Below are positions 9,552 through 18,370 of a stretch of 64,000 bases of DNA, in pieces. This DNA is from Thioalkalivibrio sp. ALJ24 (GTDB lineage: Bacteria > Pseudomonadota > Gammaproteobacteria > Ectothiorhodospirales > Ectothiorhodospiraceae), in assembly GCF_000377785.1 (NCBI RefSeq), contig NZ_KB898727.1, forward strand, positions 124,001 to 188,000, given 5' to 3'. The stretch's first letter is position 1, and each line of letters opens with the position of its first letter. The notes under the pieces were generated by a model that worked only from the letters and a program-made list of their open reading frames with translations, was not told the origin of the DNA and made no database searches. Both the position numbers and the translations under genes were made by a program.

Positions 9552-12500
9552 GCCGTCTCCTCCCCGGTGTTCAGACTGTCGAACAGCGGGCGATACAGGC
9601 GCGTGCTCCAGTGCGCCATCGCCGGGTCCGCCAGCAAGGCCTGCGGATCCGGCCAGGCCCGCGCCAGCGCCGGGCGCCGGGCCAGTTCGCCGGCCTCGTG
9701 GTAGCCGTCCCCTTCCAGCACGCGCAGCGCGGCCGCGTGCGCATCCCGGTCTTCATCCTCGGCCCGCAGCCAGGCCCCGGCCGCCGCGGCCGCCAGCGGC
9801 AGCGGGCGTTCCAGCGCGGCGGCCCAGCCTTCCAGCAGGGTCTCCAGATGCGCGCGGGCGGTGGCCCGGTCGAGGGCCACGAAACGGCACTCGGTATCCA
9901 GGCCCACCAGTCGGGTCTCGACATCGGCGCGCGCGGCGCAGGCGACCAGGTGACGCACCCAGGTGCCGACCAGCTTGTCGATGCGCCAGGCCTTCTTGTC
10001 CTTCAGCCGGCTGACCGTGGATTCCAGCTGCAGGGCCGCCTCCTGCGGAGCGCCCTCCGGCGGGATCCGCAGCGCGGCCGGCAGGGCCTCCAGCTGCCAG
10101 CCGACCGCCGCCACGCGCACCGCCGGCAGCGCCGGGGCCCGCCGCGGGAAGGCCTGCAAAGGTTCGGCGATGCGCTCCAGCAGTCGCTCGGCGTCCCCGA
10201 TCAGTTCCGTGCGCTGCAGCTCGCCGGCCGCCCCCAGTGGCAGGTGCCCGGCGCGCAGCAGGCGACGGGATTCCGCCTCCAGGGTCGGGCGACGCCGCTG
10301 CAGCCAGGCCTGCGCGTCCTCGTCCGCCCCGATCTCGCCGTCCTCCAGGGCCGTGGCCACCAGCCGCTGGCGCAGCTGCCAGCCCTCCAGCCCCGCCACG
10401 CCGAACGGCTCCAGGTCCTCGGTCGCGCCCGGGTCCTCGTCGAAATGCACGCCCAGGCGCCGGGCGAAGAACACCTCGACCGGGTCCTTCAGCAGCCGCA
10501 CCAGAGTCTCCGGCCCGAGCACGGCGTCCTCCGCCTCCGGTGCGGGAGGTGGCAGGGTCTCGTCCTCCGTCGGCGCGTCCGCTGGCGCCGCGCCCGCCGC
10601 CGGGGCGGCGTGCACCGCCTCCCATTCGGCGGAATAGGTGAAATGCCGCGCCGGCGCGGACACCGGATCCGGATCCTCCGCGGGGAAGTTGACCGGCGCG
10701 AAGGGCTGCAGCGGGTGTTCGATGGTCAGCTGCTCCAGCAGGGGCGTCTCGCCCGCGGGCTGCCAGCCGGCCGCCAGATGATCGCGCAGCTGGGCCACCA
10801 GCACCGACGGCGGACGCGGTTCGTTGTCGCGCACGCTGCGCCCCACCCAGCTGACATGCAGATGGTCGCGGGCGGACAGCAGGGCCTCGAGGAACAGGTA
10901 GCGGTCGTCTTCGCGCCGCGAGCGGTCGCCGGGGCGGTAGTCGCGGGTCATCAGGTCGAAGTCGACCGGCGTCGGGCGCCGGGGGTAGTCGCCGTCGTTC
11001 ATCCCCAGCAGGCAGACCGCCCGGAACGGGATCGCGCGCATCGGCATCAGGGTGCCAAAGTTCACCGCCCCGGCGAGGAAGCGCTGCCCTACCCCGGCCT
11101 CCTCCTGGCTCGCCAGCCACTGCTCGCGCACCGCGGTCAGCGGCAGGGCCTCGGTCAGGCCGGCGGCCTCACAGTCCTCGCGCCACTGCTCCAGGGCATC
11201 CTCCAGATGCCGCAGGCTCAGCAGCTCGTCCTCGTCGTCGCCCTGGAAGAAGTCCTGCAACAGGCCGTGCAGACAGGCGGCCCAGTCCTCCGGGCTCTGC
11301 GCGCGGCGCAGGGCCTCCCAGGCCTGCGAGAGCGCCTCGATCAGGTGGTCCAGCGGCCCCAGCAGCGTGGCCGCCAGTCCGCCGCTCTCGGCAAACGGTT
11401 CGATCGCCTGCCAGGCCTCGCCGTCGCCCACCGCATAGCCCAGCAGCATGCGCCGCAGGCCGAAGCGCCAGGTGTTCTGCTCCAGCCCCCCGGGCAGGCC
11501 CAGGCCGGCACGCTGGCGGGCATCCAGTCCCCAGCGCACGCCGGAGGCCTCGGCCCAGCGGTGCAGGGCCGCCAGATCGTCCTCGCCCAGGCCGAAGCGC
11601 CGCCGCACCGCGGGCACGTCCAGCAGGTCGAGCACCTCGCTCACGCCCATGCGGCTCTCGGGCAGGGCCAGCAGGCGCTCCAGCGCGATCAGCACCGGGT
11701 CGCGCCCGCGCGGCCCCTGGTCGGCCAGGGTGTAGGGGATGTGCCCCGGCTCGTCGGGCCCGCGCTGGCCGAACACCGCGTCGATGTACGGGGCATACAC
11801 GTTGATGTCCGGCACCATCACGATCACGTCGCGCGGGCGCAGCTCGGGGTCGGCGTCGAACAGCGCCAGCAGGCGATCATGCAGGATCTCCACCTCGCGC
11901 AGCGGGCTGTGCGCGACATGGAAGCGTACCGAGGCATCCGCCGGATCCACCGGCGGCCAGGTCTCGCGAGTCTCGCCGAGCGGGCGCAGCGCACGGATGT
12001 CCTCCTGCAGCTGGTGCAGCAGGCAGGCCTCGCCGTGCGGCTCGAAGAAGTCGATGCGCTCCCAGTCCAGCCCCTCCAGCACGTGGCGACGGCGCGCCGG
12101 GTCATCGTGCTCGTCGAGCAGGGCGATGTAGTCGCGCCCCTGGCGCCCCCAGGCGGCCAGCAGTGGATGGGCGTGACTGTGCAGCGTGGTCTCGTCCAGC
12201 ACCTCGGGCATGTCCGGGCGCCGCGCCTGACGCCGGCGGCGGGCGCGCAGCAGGTCGCGGTCGGCCACGATGTCGGCCCAGTAGTGCTCGCAGGGGTTGT
12301 GCACGCAGACCAGGATCTGACACACGCCCGCCAGCCCCTCCAGCGCCTCCAGGATCTGCCCCGGCATGGAGGAGATGCCGAACACGATCAGCCGCCGCGG
12401 CACCCCGGCGGGGCGCTGCTCGAGATCCGCCACCGCCCGCATGTAGCGCTCGTGCACCGCGGAGCGGCTGACCCCTGCCTGTTCGTCGCCCACGTCGTCC

Positions 12501-13108
12501 AGCAGGGCCCGCCACAGCTCGGCCTGCCAGCGCTGCTCCGGGGCCAGTTCGGGCTCCTGGCCGCGCGCGCCGCGCAGCACGTCACGGCCGTCGGCCCAGT
12601 CCGCCAGCCAGTCGGCACGGTACACCTGATACTGGTCGAACAGATCGGCCAGGCGCTCGGCCAGCTGGTAACGCTTGCGCAGGTCGCCGCCCGCTTCCGG
12701 GCCGTCGTCACGCAGGAATTCGGCCAGCGGGGCAAAGGCCGGGCGCTGCAGCAGCACCGGCAGCAGGCGCATCAGCCGCCAAAGCAGCGGGCGCTTGGCG
12801 AACGGGGATTCCAGCGGCACCGCCTCCGCGCCCAGCACCGCGCGATAGGCCGACCAGATGAAGCGCGAGGGGAGCTGCATGTCCAGCGCCGCGGCGATCC
12901 CGCAGCCGGGCGGGTCCGCGTCCGGATCGGCCGCCAGCGCGTGCCGCAGCCACTGCGCCATGCCGTTGCTCTGCACCAGCACGGTCTCGTTCTCCAGCGG
13001 CGCCGGCGGCGCCCGCCGCACCCACTCGACCACCAGCGAGCGCAGCGACTCCAGACGGTTGCCGTGCAGCACCACCATCCCTGGCTGCAGTTCCTCGCTT
13101 GCCTCCAC
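9548..13108 (-). CDS. recC: Exodeoxyribonuclease V subunit gamma
   Basis: RecC holds RecB and RecD together, splits the duplex and reads Chi. The 1186-residue product begins with the RecC hallmark VVLHGNRLESL and VLVQSNGMAQWLRHALA, and later has HSPLREVEILHDRLL, DVIVMVPDINVYAPYI and CLLGMNDGDYPRR. As usual for RecC, no helicase Walker A is seen. The start taken is a GTG with AGGAG 6 bases upstream; an internal ATG ten codons later is an alternative. It is first in a recC-recB-recD unit without the ptrA gene found in this operon in E. coli. Confidence 0.95.
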   Translation of the reverse strand: MEASEELQPGMVVLHGNRLESLRSLVVEWVRRAPPAPLENETVLVQSNGMAQWLRHALAADPDADPPGCGIAAALDMQLPSRFIWSAYRAVLGAEAVPLESPFAKRPLLWRLMRLLPVLLQRPAFAPLAEFLRDDGPEAGGDLRKRYQLAERLADLFDQYQVYRADWLADWADGRDVLRGARGQEPELAPEQRWQAELWRALLDDVGDEQAGVSRSAVHERYMRAVADLEQRPAGVPRRLIVFGISSMPGQILEALEGLAGVCQILVCVHNPCEHYWADIVADRDLLRARRRRQARRPDMPEVLDETTLHSHAHPLLAAWGRQGRDYIALLDEHDDPARRRHVLEGLDWERIDFFEPHGEACLLHQLQEDIRALRPLGETRETWPPVDPADASVRFHVAHSPLREVEILHDRLLALFDADPELRPRDVIVMVPDINVYAPYIDAVFGQRGPDEPGHIPYTLADQGPRGRDPVLIALERLLALPESRMGVSEVLDLLDVPAVRRRFGLGEDDLAALHRWAEASGVRWGLDARQRAGLGLPGGLEQNTWRFGLRRMLLGYAVGDGEAWQAIEPFAESGGLAATLLGPLDHLIEALSQAWEALRRAQSPEDWAACLHGLLQDFFQGDDEDELLSLRHLEDALEQWREDCEAAGLTEALPLTAVREQWLASQEEAGVGQRFLAGAVNFGTLMPMRAIPFRAVCLLGMNDGDYPRRPTPVDFDLMTRDYRPGDRSRREDDRYLFLEALLSARDHLHVSWVGRSVRDNEPRPPSVLVAQLRDHLAAGWQPAGETPLLEQLTIEHPLQPFAPVNFPAEDPDPVSAPARHFTYSAEWEAVHAAPAAGAAPADAPTEDETLPPPAPEAEDAVLGPETLVRLLKDPVEVFFARRLGVHFDEDPGATEDLEPFGVAGLEGWQLRQRLVATALEDGEIGADEDAQAWLQRRRPTLEAESRRLLRAGHLPLGAAGELQRTELIGDAERLLERIAEPLQAFPRRAPALPAVRVAAVGWQLEALPAALRIPPEGAPQEAALQLESTVSRLKDKKAWRIDKLVGTWVRHLVACAARADVETRLVGLDTECRFVALDRATARAHLETLLEGWAAALERPLPLAAAAAGAWLRAEDEDRDAHAAALRVLEGDGYHEAGELARRPALARAWPDPQALLADPAMAHWSTRLYRPLFDSLNTGEETA

Positions 13109-13167
13109 GCCCGCTCCTGATCGACTCCCGGGTCCAATCCGGCCGGTGGCCGGGCACGGCCAAGGTC

Positions 13168-13911
13168 TCAGAAGCGGGCGAGACTGTCCAGCGGGCTGGC
13201 GCTGTCGCGCAGGCGCATCCAGCAGGCGATGCTGGCACGCCAGCGGCGGGTGGGCAGTACCGCATGCGGCACGGTCTGGCTCAGGAACAGCGCCGCCGTC
13301 CCGGCCTCCGGCTGCACACGTTCCAGCTCGCGACCATCGGGGGCATAAAAGGCCAGCTCGCCGCCGTCGCGCCCGCGCCAGTGACGGTTGAGATACAGCA
13401 CCAGCGACAGGCGGCGGCGATTACCCGCGCGAAACGCATCCACGTGGCGGGCATAGCCGGTCCCGGGCGGATACAGGGCGAAATGGGCCTCGGTCTCGAA
13501 CAGTCCCGGGATCAGGTCGCGGGCCAGCTGCCGCCGGATCTCCTCCAGCCGCTGCAGCAGCGCCTGCTGTGCCGGCGTCGCGCCGTCCAGCCAGCGGATC
13601 CGGTCGCCCCGCTCGGCGGGATCATGACGCCGCTCCTGCCCGCGCCCCACGCGAGCCGAGCGCAGGTGACGCCCGTTGCGCAGCGCGTAGACCTCCCGGC
13701 GCAGGGCATCGGCCAGCCCGTCGTCGATGAACCCGGGCCAGACCACCCGTTCGTCACGCGCGAGCCGGTCCAGCCAGTCACCAACAGGCACAGACTCACT
13801 GGCCACAGTGGTACGGGGACCCCGGTAGCCCGGCACGAACATGGATGGCGATACCGCGGTCGCGGGCGGAAGGAACTGCGATGCGTGCGCATCAGCCGTT
13901 TGATAATGCAT
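13168..13911 (-). CDS. 2OG-Fe(II) oxygenase (prolyl 4-hydroxylase-like)
   Basis: Predicted 2-oxoglutarate- and Fe(II)-dependent oxygenase with a double-stranded beta-helix core. The metal triad is visible: HVD in YARHVDAF near residues 153-155 and a distal His in TVPHAVLP near 215, followed about ten residues later by the 2OG-binding Arg (RASIACWMR). SLVLYLNRHWRGRDGGELAFY is typical of the SM-20/PhyH-like subfamily. The first 60 residues look unstructured. The substrate cannot be told from sequence; related proteins hydroxylate proteins or small molecules. It lies just upstream of recC on the same strand, with a 59-bp gap. Confidence 0.85.
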   Translation of the reverse strand: MHYQTADAHASQFLPPATAVSPSMFVPGYRGPRTTVASESVPVGDWLDRLARDERVVWPGFIDDGLADALRREVYALRNGRHLRSARVGRGQERRHDPAERGDRIRWLDGATPAQQALLQRLEEIRRQLARDLIPGLFETEAHFALYPPGTGYARHVDAFRAGNRRRLSLVLYLNRHWRGRDGGELAFYAPDGRELERVQPEAGTAALFLSQTVPHAVLPTRRWRASIACWMRLRDSASPLDSLARF

Positions 13912-14000
13912 GGAAGGGAGCTTTCTCTTGCGGGTGCACGGCGGGGATGCGGCGCACTACCGAGGCAATATACCCCCGGTCCCGCACAACCGGAAGCGGA

Positions 14001-14774
14001 TCACGCGTCTGAGCGCCCGGCAACGAGAAAACCGCCCTCGATCAGGCGCTGGCGCAGGGCCGCCCGGGCCTCGGTGACCCGGGCGGCGGGGCCGCGCAGG
14101 CCCAGTTCGACCTGCGGGGCACCATCCCGCATGCGCGGCAGGCAGGAGATGCGCAGGTCGGGAAAATCGGTCTCCATCGCCTCCAGCAGCGGGACCAGCC
14201 GGCTCTCGGTCACGCCTTCCAGGGTCAGCCCTTCTTCCACCGCCCCGGCCGAGGCATCCCGCCCGGGGAAGCGCCGATCGAGCACCCAGCGGGCCATCGG
14301 CTCGGCCATGTCCGGGAAGCCCGGTACGCAGTGGTGGCGGGCGCAGGAGAAGCCCGGGATGCCATTGACCGGGTTGGGGATCAGCTCGGCCCCTTGCGGC
14401 AGGTCGGCCATGCGCACGCGATGCGGCCGCGCCTCGTCGCCGAAGCGCCGCTCCAGCAGTTCGATGAATTCGGGATGGGGCCGCAATGACAGTCCGAGGG
14501 CCTCGGCCAGGCAGGCCCGGGTGCGGTCATCCGGGGTCGCGCCGATGCCGCCGAAGCTGAACACCTCGGCCCCGGTGTCCGCGGTCTCGCGGAAGGTCCG
14601 CGTCAGGCGCGCGGGGTCATCCCCGACGATGCGCAGCCAGGCGAGTTCCAGGCCCTTCTCCGCCAGCGCGGCGGTGAGGTTGGCCTGGTGGCGGTCGCGC
14701 CGCTTCCCGCTGAGGATCTCGTCGCCGATGATGACCGCGCCAATCTCGATGGTCTGTCCGTCATGGGGCTCCAT
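14001..14774 (-). CDS. MoaB/CinA-type molybdopterin-binding domain protein
   Basis: A 257-residue protein with the MoCF/CinA N-terminal fold: IGAVIIGDEILSGKRRDRH at the start, FSFGGIGATPDDRTRACLAE near residue 80 (in CinA usually GGLGPTxDD) and a conserved Asn-Pro segment (ELIPNPVNGIPGF). It lacks the C-terminal PncC deamidase domain of full CinA. Such proteins are annotated as competence/damage-inducible CinA-like or nucleotide-pyrophosphatase related; the exact reaction is unsure. The ATG at 14774 has AGGGGAG 12 bases upstream and is preferred to a GTG at 14804. It lies 42 bp after hemH, probably in one operon. Confidence 0.85.
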   Translation of the reverse strand: MEPHDGQTIEIGAVIIGDEILSGKRRDRHQANLTAALAEKGLELAWLRIVGDDPARLTRTFRETADTGAEVFSFGGIGATPDDRTRACLAEALGLSLRPHPEFIELLERRFGDEARPHRVRMADLPQGAELIPNPVNGIPGFSCARHHCVPGFPDMAEPMARWVLDRRFPGRDASAGAVEEGLTLEGVTESRLVPLLEAMETDFPDLRISCLPRMRDGAPQVELGLRGPAARVTEARAALRQRLIEGGFLVAGRSDA

Positions 14775-14816
14775 GCCGCCCGCTTCTCCCCTCTGCCCGG
14801 CCACCGGCCGGCCCGT

Positions 14817-15911
14817 TCAGTTCTCCGCACCCAGTGCCAGGGCACGCTCGCGGGCCGCCGCCCGCTGTTCCGGGGCATTGTCCGGATCCCCCAGCCACGG
14901 CGCCAGATGCCGTCCGGCGAGGTCGGCCAGAAACTGCAGATGGTCGTCGCGATCGTTGAGCGCGGGGATGTAGTGGAAGCGCTCGCCGCCGGCCTCGAGA
15001 AAAATCTCGCGGTTCTCGTCGGCGATCTCCTCCAGGGTCTCCAGGCAGTCGGCGGAGAAACCGGGGCAGATCACGTCCACCGAACGCACGCCCTGCCCCG
15101 GGAGCGCCTCCATGGTCTTGTCGGTGTACGGCTGCAGCCACTCCTCGCGGCCGAAGCGCGACTGGAAGGTGACCTGCCACTGGTCGTCCTCGAGCCCCAG
15201 GGCCTGCGCCAGCTTGTGCCCGGTGGCATGGCACAGGCAGTGATAGGGGTCGCCATTGAGCAGATAGCGTTTGGGCACACCGTGGAAGGACATCACCAGC
15301 CGTTCGGGCTGACCGTGCTCCTGCCAGTGCTCGCGGACGCTGTTCGCCAGCGCACGGATGTAACCTTCCTCGGCGTCATAACTGGCCACGAACTGCAGAT
15401 CCGGTACCCAGCGCCAGCCCTTCAGCACCTCCGCTACCGCGTCGAAGGTCGAGCCCGTGGTCGAGCCGGAATACTGCGGATACAGCGGCAGCACCACCAC
15501 CCGACGCACGCCCTGACGCCGCAGTTCGTCCAGCCCCTCCTCGATCGACGGGTTGCCGTAGCGCATGCCCAGCGCCACCGGGACCTCCTCGCCGGTCGCC
15601 TTCTCCAGGCGCGCCCGCACGCCGGCCACCTGGCGCCGACCGATGGCCAGCAGCGGCGACCCCTCGTCGGTCCACACGGTGGCGTATTTCGCCGCGCTGC
15701 GCCGCGGGCGCACGTTCAGGATGATGCCGTTGAGGATAAGCCACCAGATCGGTCGCGGCACCTCGACCACCCGCGGATCCCACAGGAACTGCTTGAGATA
15801 GCGTCGCAGCGCGGCCGGGGTCGGCGCGTCGGGCGTGCCCAGGTTGGTAAGCAGCACGCCGGCATCGCGTGCCTGACCATGACGATAATCCGACTCTCCG
15901 AAGTACTTCAT
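14817..15911 (-). CDS. hemH: Ferrochelatase
   Basis: Inserts Fe2+ into protoporphyrin IX, the last step of heme synthesis, at the inner face of the cytoplasmic membrane. The 364-residue product has the family N-terminus GVLLTNLGTPDAPTPAALRR, the substrate-pocket region VVVLPLYPQYSGSTTGS, the catalytic-His signature SFHGVPKRYL near residue 207, and a conserved C-terminal CPGFSADCLETLEEI segment. AGGAG lies 6 bases before the ATG. Heme supply fits a chemolithotroph that uses c-type cytochromes such as the FccA encoded in this window. Confidence 0.96.
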   Translation of the reverse strand: MKYFGESDYRHGQARDAGVLLTNLGTPDAPTPAALRRYLKQFLWDPRVVEVPRPIWWLILNGIILNVRPRRSAAKYATVWTDEGSPLLAIGRRQVAGVRARLEKATGEEVPVALGMRYGNPSIEEGLDELRRQGVRRVVVLPLYPQYSGSTTGSTFDAVAEVLKGWRWVPDLQFVASYDAEEGYIRALANSVREHWQEHGQPERLVMSFHGVPKRYLLNGDPYHCLCHATGHKLAQALGLEDDQWQVTFQSRFGREEWLQPYTDKTMEALPGQGVRSVDVICPGFSADCLETLEEIADENREIFLEAGGERFHYIPALNDRDDHLQFLADLAGRHLAPWLGDPDNAPEQRAAARERALALGAEN

Positions 15912-15982
15912 GTGGCTCCTTGCTGGCTGAATCCGGCGATCCGTGGGAGTACCGGCCGCCGCAAAGGTTCAGCCGGACGGCA

Positions 15983-16582
15983 TCAGGATAGCGCGTCGTA
16001 ATGATCGAGGCGCCCCCGCAACGGACTGCTGCGGGGAAAGTGGGCCTGCAGGAATTCCATCTGGTCGGCCAGCACCCGACGACCCTTGAGATAGATGTAC
16101 TCGGCGTGCGTGGGGGTGAACGGGATCGCCAGCAGCTGCATGCCGGCCTGTTCCGGTGTGCGCCCGGCCTTGTGGTTGTTGCAGCGCTTGCAGGCAGTGA
16201 CCACGTTCTTCCACACATCCCGGCCCTGCTGGCTGACCGGGGTCACATGGTCACGGGACAGCTCGCGGGCCGGGAGCCGCCGCCCGCAGTACAGGCACAG
16301 ATGAGCGTCGCGCCGGAAAAGCGTGGGATTGTTGAGAGGGGGGACGTAGTGATCGCCCTGGCGGGCACGGGTGCCGTGGGTGGCGATGATGGAATTGACC
16401 TCCACCGCCGACTGGCGCCCCGAACGCGCGTTGATACCGCCGCGCATGGGATAAAGCGGCCGCCCGCAGGCGTAGGCCACCTGCTCGCAGTAATAAAGCC
16501 GCACGGCCTGTTCCAGGCCGATCCACTCCAGCGGCATCCCGGAGGCATCCGTGCGCAGGACCTGATGCTCGGTCGCCAACAT
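15983..16582 (-). CDS. HNH endonuclease family protein
   Basis: A 199-residue HNH protein. Two zinc-binding pairs frame the catalytic core: CLYCG near residue 96 and CKRCNNHK near 127, with LSRDHVTPVSQQGRDVW between them holding the DH dyad and LYYCEQ..YACGRPLYP upstream. Small HNH proteins of this kind are widespread on proteobacterial chromosomes outside phages; their role is unclear. The start taken is the ATG with GAGGG about 10 bases upstream; the longer frame to 16726 adds 48 residues with no conserved look. Its neighbours are housekeeping genes, so nothing marks it as part of a mobile element. Confidence 0.88.
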   Translation of the reverse strand: MLATEHQVLRTDASGMPLEWIGLEQAVRLYYCEQVAYACGRPLYPMRGGINARSGRQSAVEVNSIIATHGTRARQGDHYVPPLNNPTLFRRDAHLCLYCGRRLPARELSRDHVTPVSQQGRDVWKNVVTACKRCNNHKAGRTPEQAGMQLLAIPFTPTHAEYIYLKGRRVLADQMEFLQAHFPRSSPLRGRLDHYDALS

Positions 16583-16934
16583 GACCTCGCCCACCCTCAA
16601 GGAAACACGGGTTTCCCCACGCGAATCACGGGTTTGGCGCGGCCCGCCCCGTGAGCAAACCGGTGCTTCCTCGGCACGTTTCTGCACAATAAACGGCGTC
16701 GCGACGCAATACAACGTCATCCGCATGAACGCTGGCGGATCCCGCTGATTCTCCGCTCCTGTTTATGCGGGACGGCGATTCCGCTACACTCGCGAGCTTG
16801 ATTTTCGCCGCGGGGCGCTGTCGGCCCCGCGTCATCCGGTTTTCCACCACCCGCGAGCGCGGCCGTGCCTCCCTTCGCATATTCCGGGGTCTTCCGGGGG
16901 GATTGCGGGAACGCACGGCCCGGGGAGAAAGCGC
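16583..16934. other. Intergenic region between the HNH gene and pntAA
   Basis: About 350 bp between divergent genes. Apart from the candidate pntAA promoter at 16762-16790 no conserved structure or ORF with coding character is visible. The ORFs on the minus strand here are basic, low-complexity translations without a ribosome-binding site. Confidence 0.6.
16762..16790 (+). promoter_or_regulatory. Candidate sigma-70 promoter for pntAA-pntAB-pntB
   Basis: TTTATG (-35-like, 3 of 6) and TACACT (-10-like, 4 of 6) are separated by exactly 17 bp in the gap before pntAA. This would give a 5' leader of about 138 nt. Spacing is the strongest argument; the match is modest. Confidence 0.35.
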
Positions 16935-18065
16935 ATGGCAATCAGACTTACCGTACCCAAGGAGAGTGCCAGCGGCGAACGCCGTGTCGCACTGGATCCG
17001 CTGGTCACCGGCAAATTCGGCCAGCTGGGCGTGAGCGTTCAGGTCGAGAAGGGCGCCGGCGAAGCCGCCGGTTTCCCCGATTCGGCCTACGAGGGCGCCA
17101 CCCTGCTGGACACCGAGGCCGCCTATTCACAGTCGGACATCATGGTCCGCGTGGCGCCGCCCACGGTCGAAGAGGTCAACCGGCTGCCGGAAGGCTCGAC
17201 GCTGGTGGGGCTGTTCCACGCCCACCGTCATCCCGAGGTCGTCCGGGCCATGCAGGAGCGGCGCATCCAGAGCTTCGCGATGGAGCTGATCCCGCGCATC
17301 TCGCGCGCGCAGAGCATGGACGCCCTGTCCTCGCAGGCGGCCGTGGTCGGCTACAAGGGCGCCATCCAGGGGGCCGATCTCGCCTGCCGCTTCTTCCCGA
17401 TGCTGACCACCGCGGCCGGCACCATCCGGCCCGCCAAGGTGATCGTGATCGGCGCCGGCGTGGCCGGCCTGCAGGCGATCGCCACGGCCAAGCGCCTGGG
17501 CGCGATCGTCGAGGCCTATGACGTGCGCTCGGCGACCAAGGAGCAGGTGGAATCGCTGGGCGCGAAGTTCCTCGACCTGGGCGTATCGGCCGAGGGCGAA
17601 GGCGGTTACGCGCGCGAGCTGACCGCCGAGGAAAAGAAGCAGCAGCAGGAAGCACTGGGCGAATTCATCGCGCAGGCCGACGTGCTGATCACCACCGCGG
17701 CGATCCCGGGTCGCGAGTCACCGAAGCTGGTGCCCGAAGACATGGTCAAGGGCATGAAATCCGGCGCGGTTATCGTCGACCTGGCCTCGGAGGGCGGTGG
17801 CAACTGCGTGCTGACGCAGCCCGGCGAGACCATTACCCAGCATGGCGTGATCATCCACGGCCCGCTGAACGTGCCGTCGCAGGTTCCGCTGCATGCTTCG
17901 GAGATGTATGCCAAGAACCTGCTGAACTTCCTGACCCCGATGCTTCCCGAGGGCGAATTCCAGCCCGACTGGGAAGACGAGGTCATCGCCCAGAGCGTGC
18001 TCACGCGTGACGGCGAGATCGTGCACGCCGCCACCCGTGATGCCATCCAGGGAGCTTCCTCATGA
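16935..18065 (+). CDS. pntAA: NAD(P) transhydrogenase subunit alpha, NAD-binding part
   Basis: Domain I of the proton-translocating Re/Si-specific transhydrogenase, which moves hydride between NADH and NADP+ using the proton gradient. The 376-residue product carries the alanine-dehydrogenase/PNT N-terminal domain (RLTVPKESASGERRVALDP) and the Rossmann motif VIVIGAGVAGLQAIATAKRL near residues 168-187. It has no membrane helices, so it is the split two-gene form of the alpha subunit. GGGGAGA precedes the ATG. Its stop overlaps the pntAB start by 4 bp. Confidence 0.95.
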   Translation: MAIRLTVPKESASGERRVALDPLVTGKFGQLGVSVQVEKGAGEAAGFPDSAYEGATLLDTEAAYSQSDIMVRVAPPTVEEVNRLPEGSTLVGLFHAHRHPEVVRAMQERRIQSFAMELIPRISRAQSMDALSSQAAVVGYKGAIQGADLACRFFPMLTTAAGTIRPAKVIVIGAGVAGLQAIATAKRLGAIVEAYDVRSATKEQVESLGAKFLDLGVSAEGEGGYARELTAEEKKQQQEALGEFIAQADVLITTAAIPGRESPKLVPEDMVKGMKSGAVIVDLASEGGGNCVLTQPGETITQHGVIIHGPLNVPSQVPLHASEMYAKNLLNFLTPMLPEGEFQPDWEDEVIAQSVLTRDGEIVHAATRDAIQGASS

Positions 18066-18370
18066 TCGAGATCTCAGGTTTCGTAGCGCTGTATATCTTC
18101 ATGCTCGCGGCCTTCACCGGCTACGAGGTGATCTCCAAGGTGCCGGTCATCCTGCATACCCCGCTGATGTCCGGTTCCAACTTCGTCCACGGCATCGTCC
18201 TGGTCGGGACCATGGTCGCACTGGGCCACGCCCAGACGCCGCTGGAGCAGGCGATCGGCTTTATCGCCGTGATCCTGGCCGCCGGTAACGCGGCCGGCGG
18301 CTACGTGGTCACCGAACGCATGCTGGAGATGTTCAAGTCCAGCAAGGACGATAAGGGAGACAAGGCATGA
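18062..18370 (+). CDS. pntAB: NAD(P) transhydrogenase subunit alpha part 2, membrane
   Basis: The 102-residue membrane piece of the split alpha subunit, equal to the C-terminal helices of E. coli PntA. Three hydrophobic segments are visible (about residues 3-23, 38-57 and 64-83), with the typical SGFVALYIFMLAAFTGYEVI-like start and a charged tail SSKDDKGDKA. ATGA overlaps join it to pntAA in front and pntB behind, so the three are translationally coupled. Confidence 0.94.
   Translation: MIEISGFVALYIFMLAAFTGYEVISKVPVILHTPLMSGSNFVHGIVLVGTMVALGHAQTPLEQAIGFIAVILAAGNAAGGYVVTERMLEMFKSSKDDKGDKA

Noticed and set aside
9611-13120. A 1169-codon open frame on the plus strand across recC
   Set aside because: It is the mirror of recC, caused by high GC content and few stop codons. 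Its translation is low-complexity (Q, R, H, G, A) without domains. The same holds for the long frames at 3679-5859, 5226-7640 and 7830-9704.
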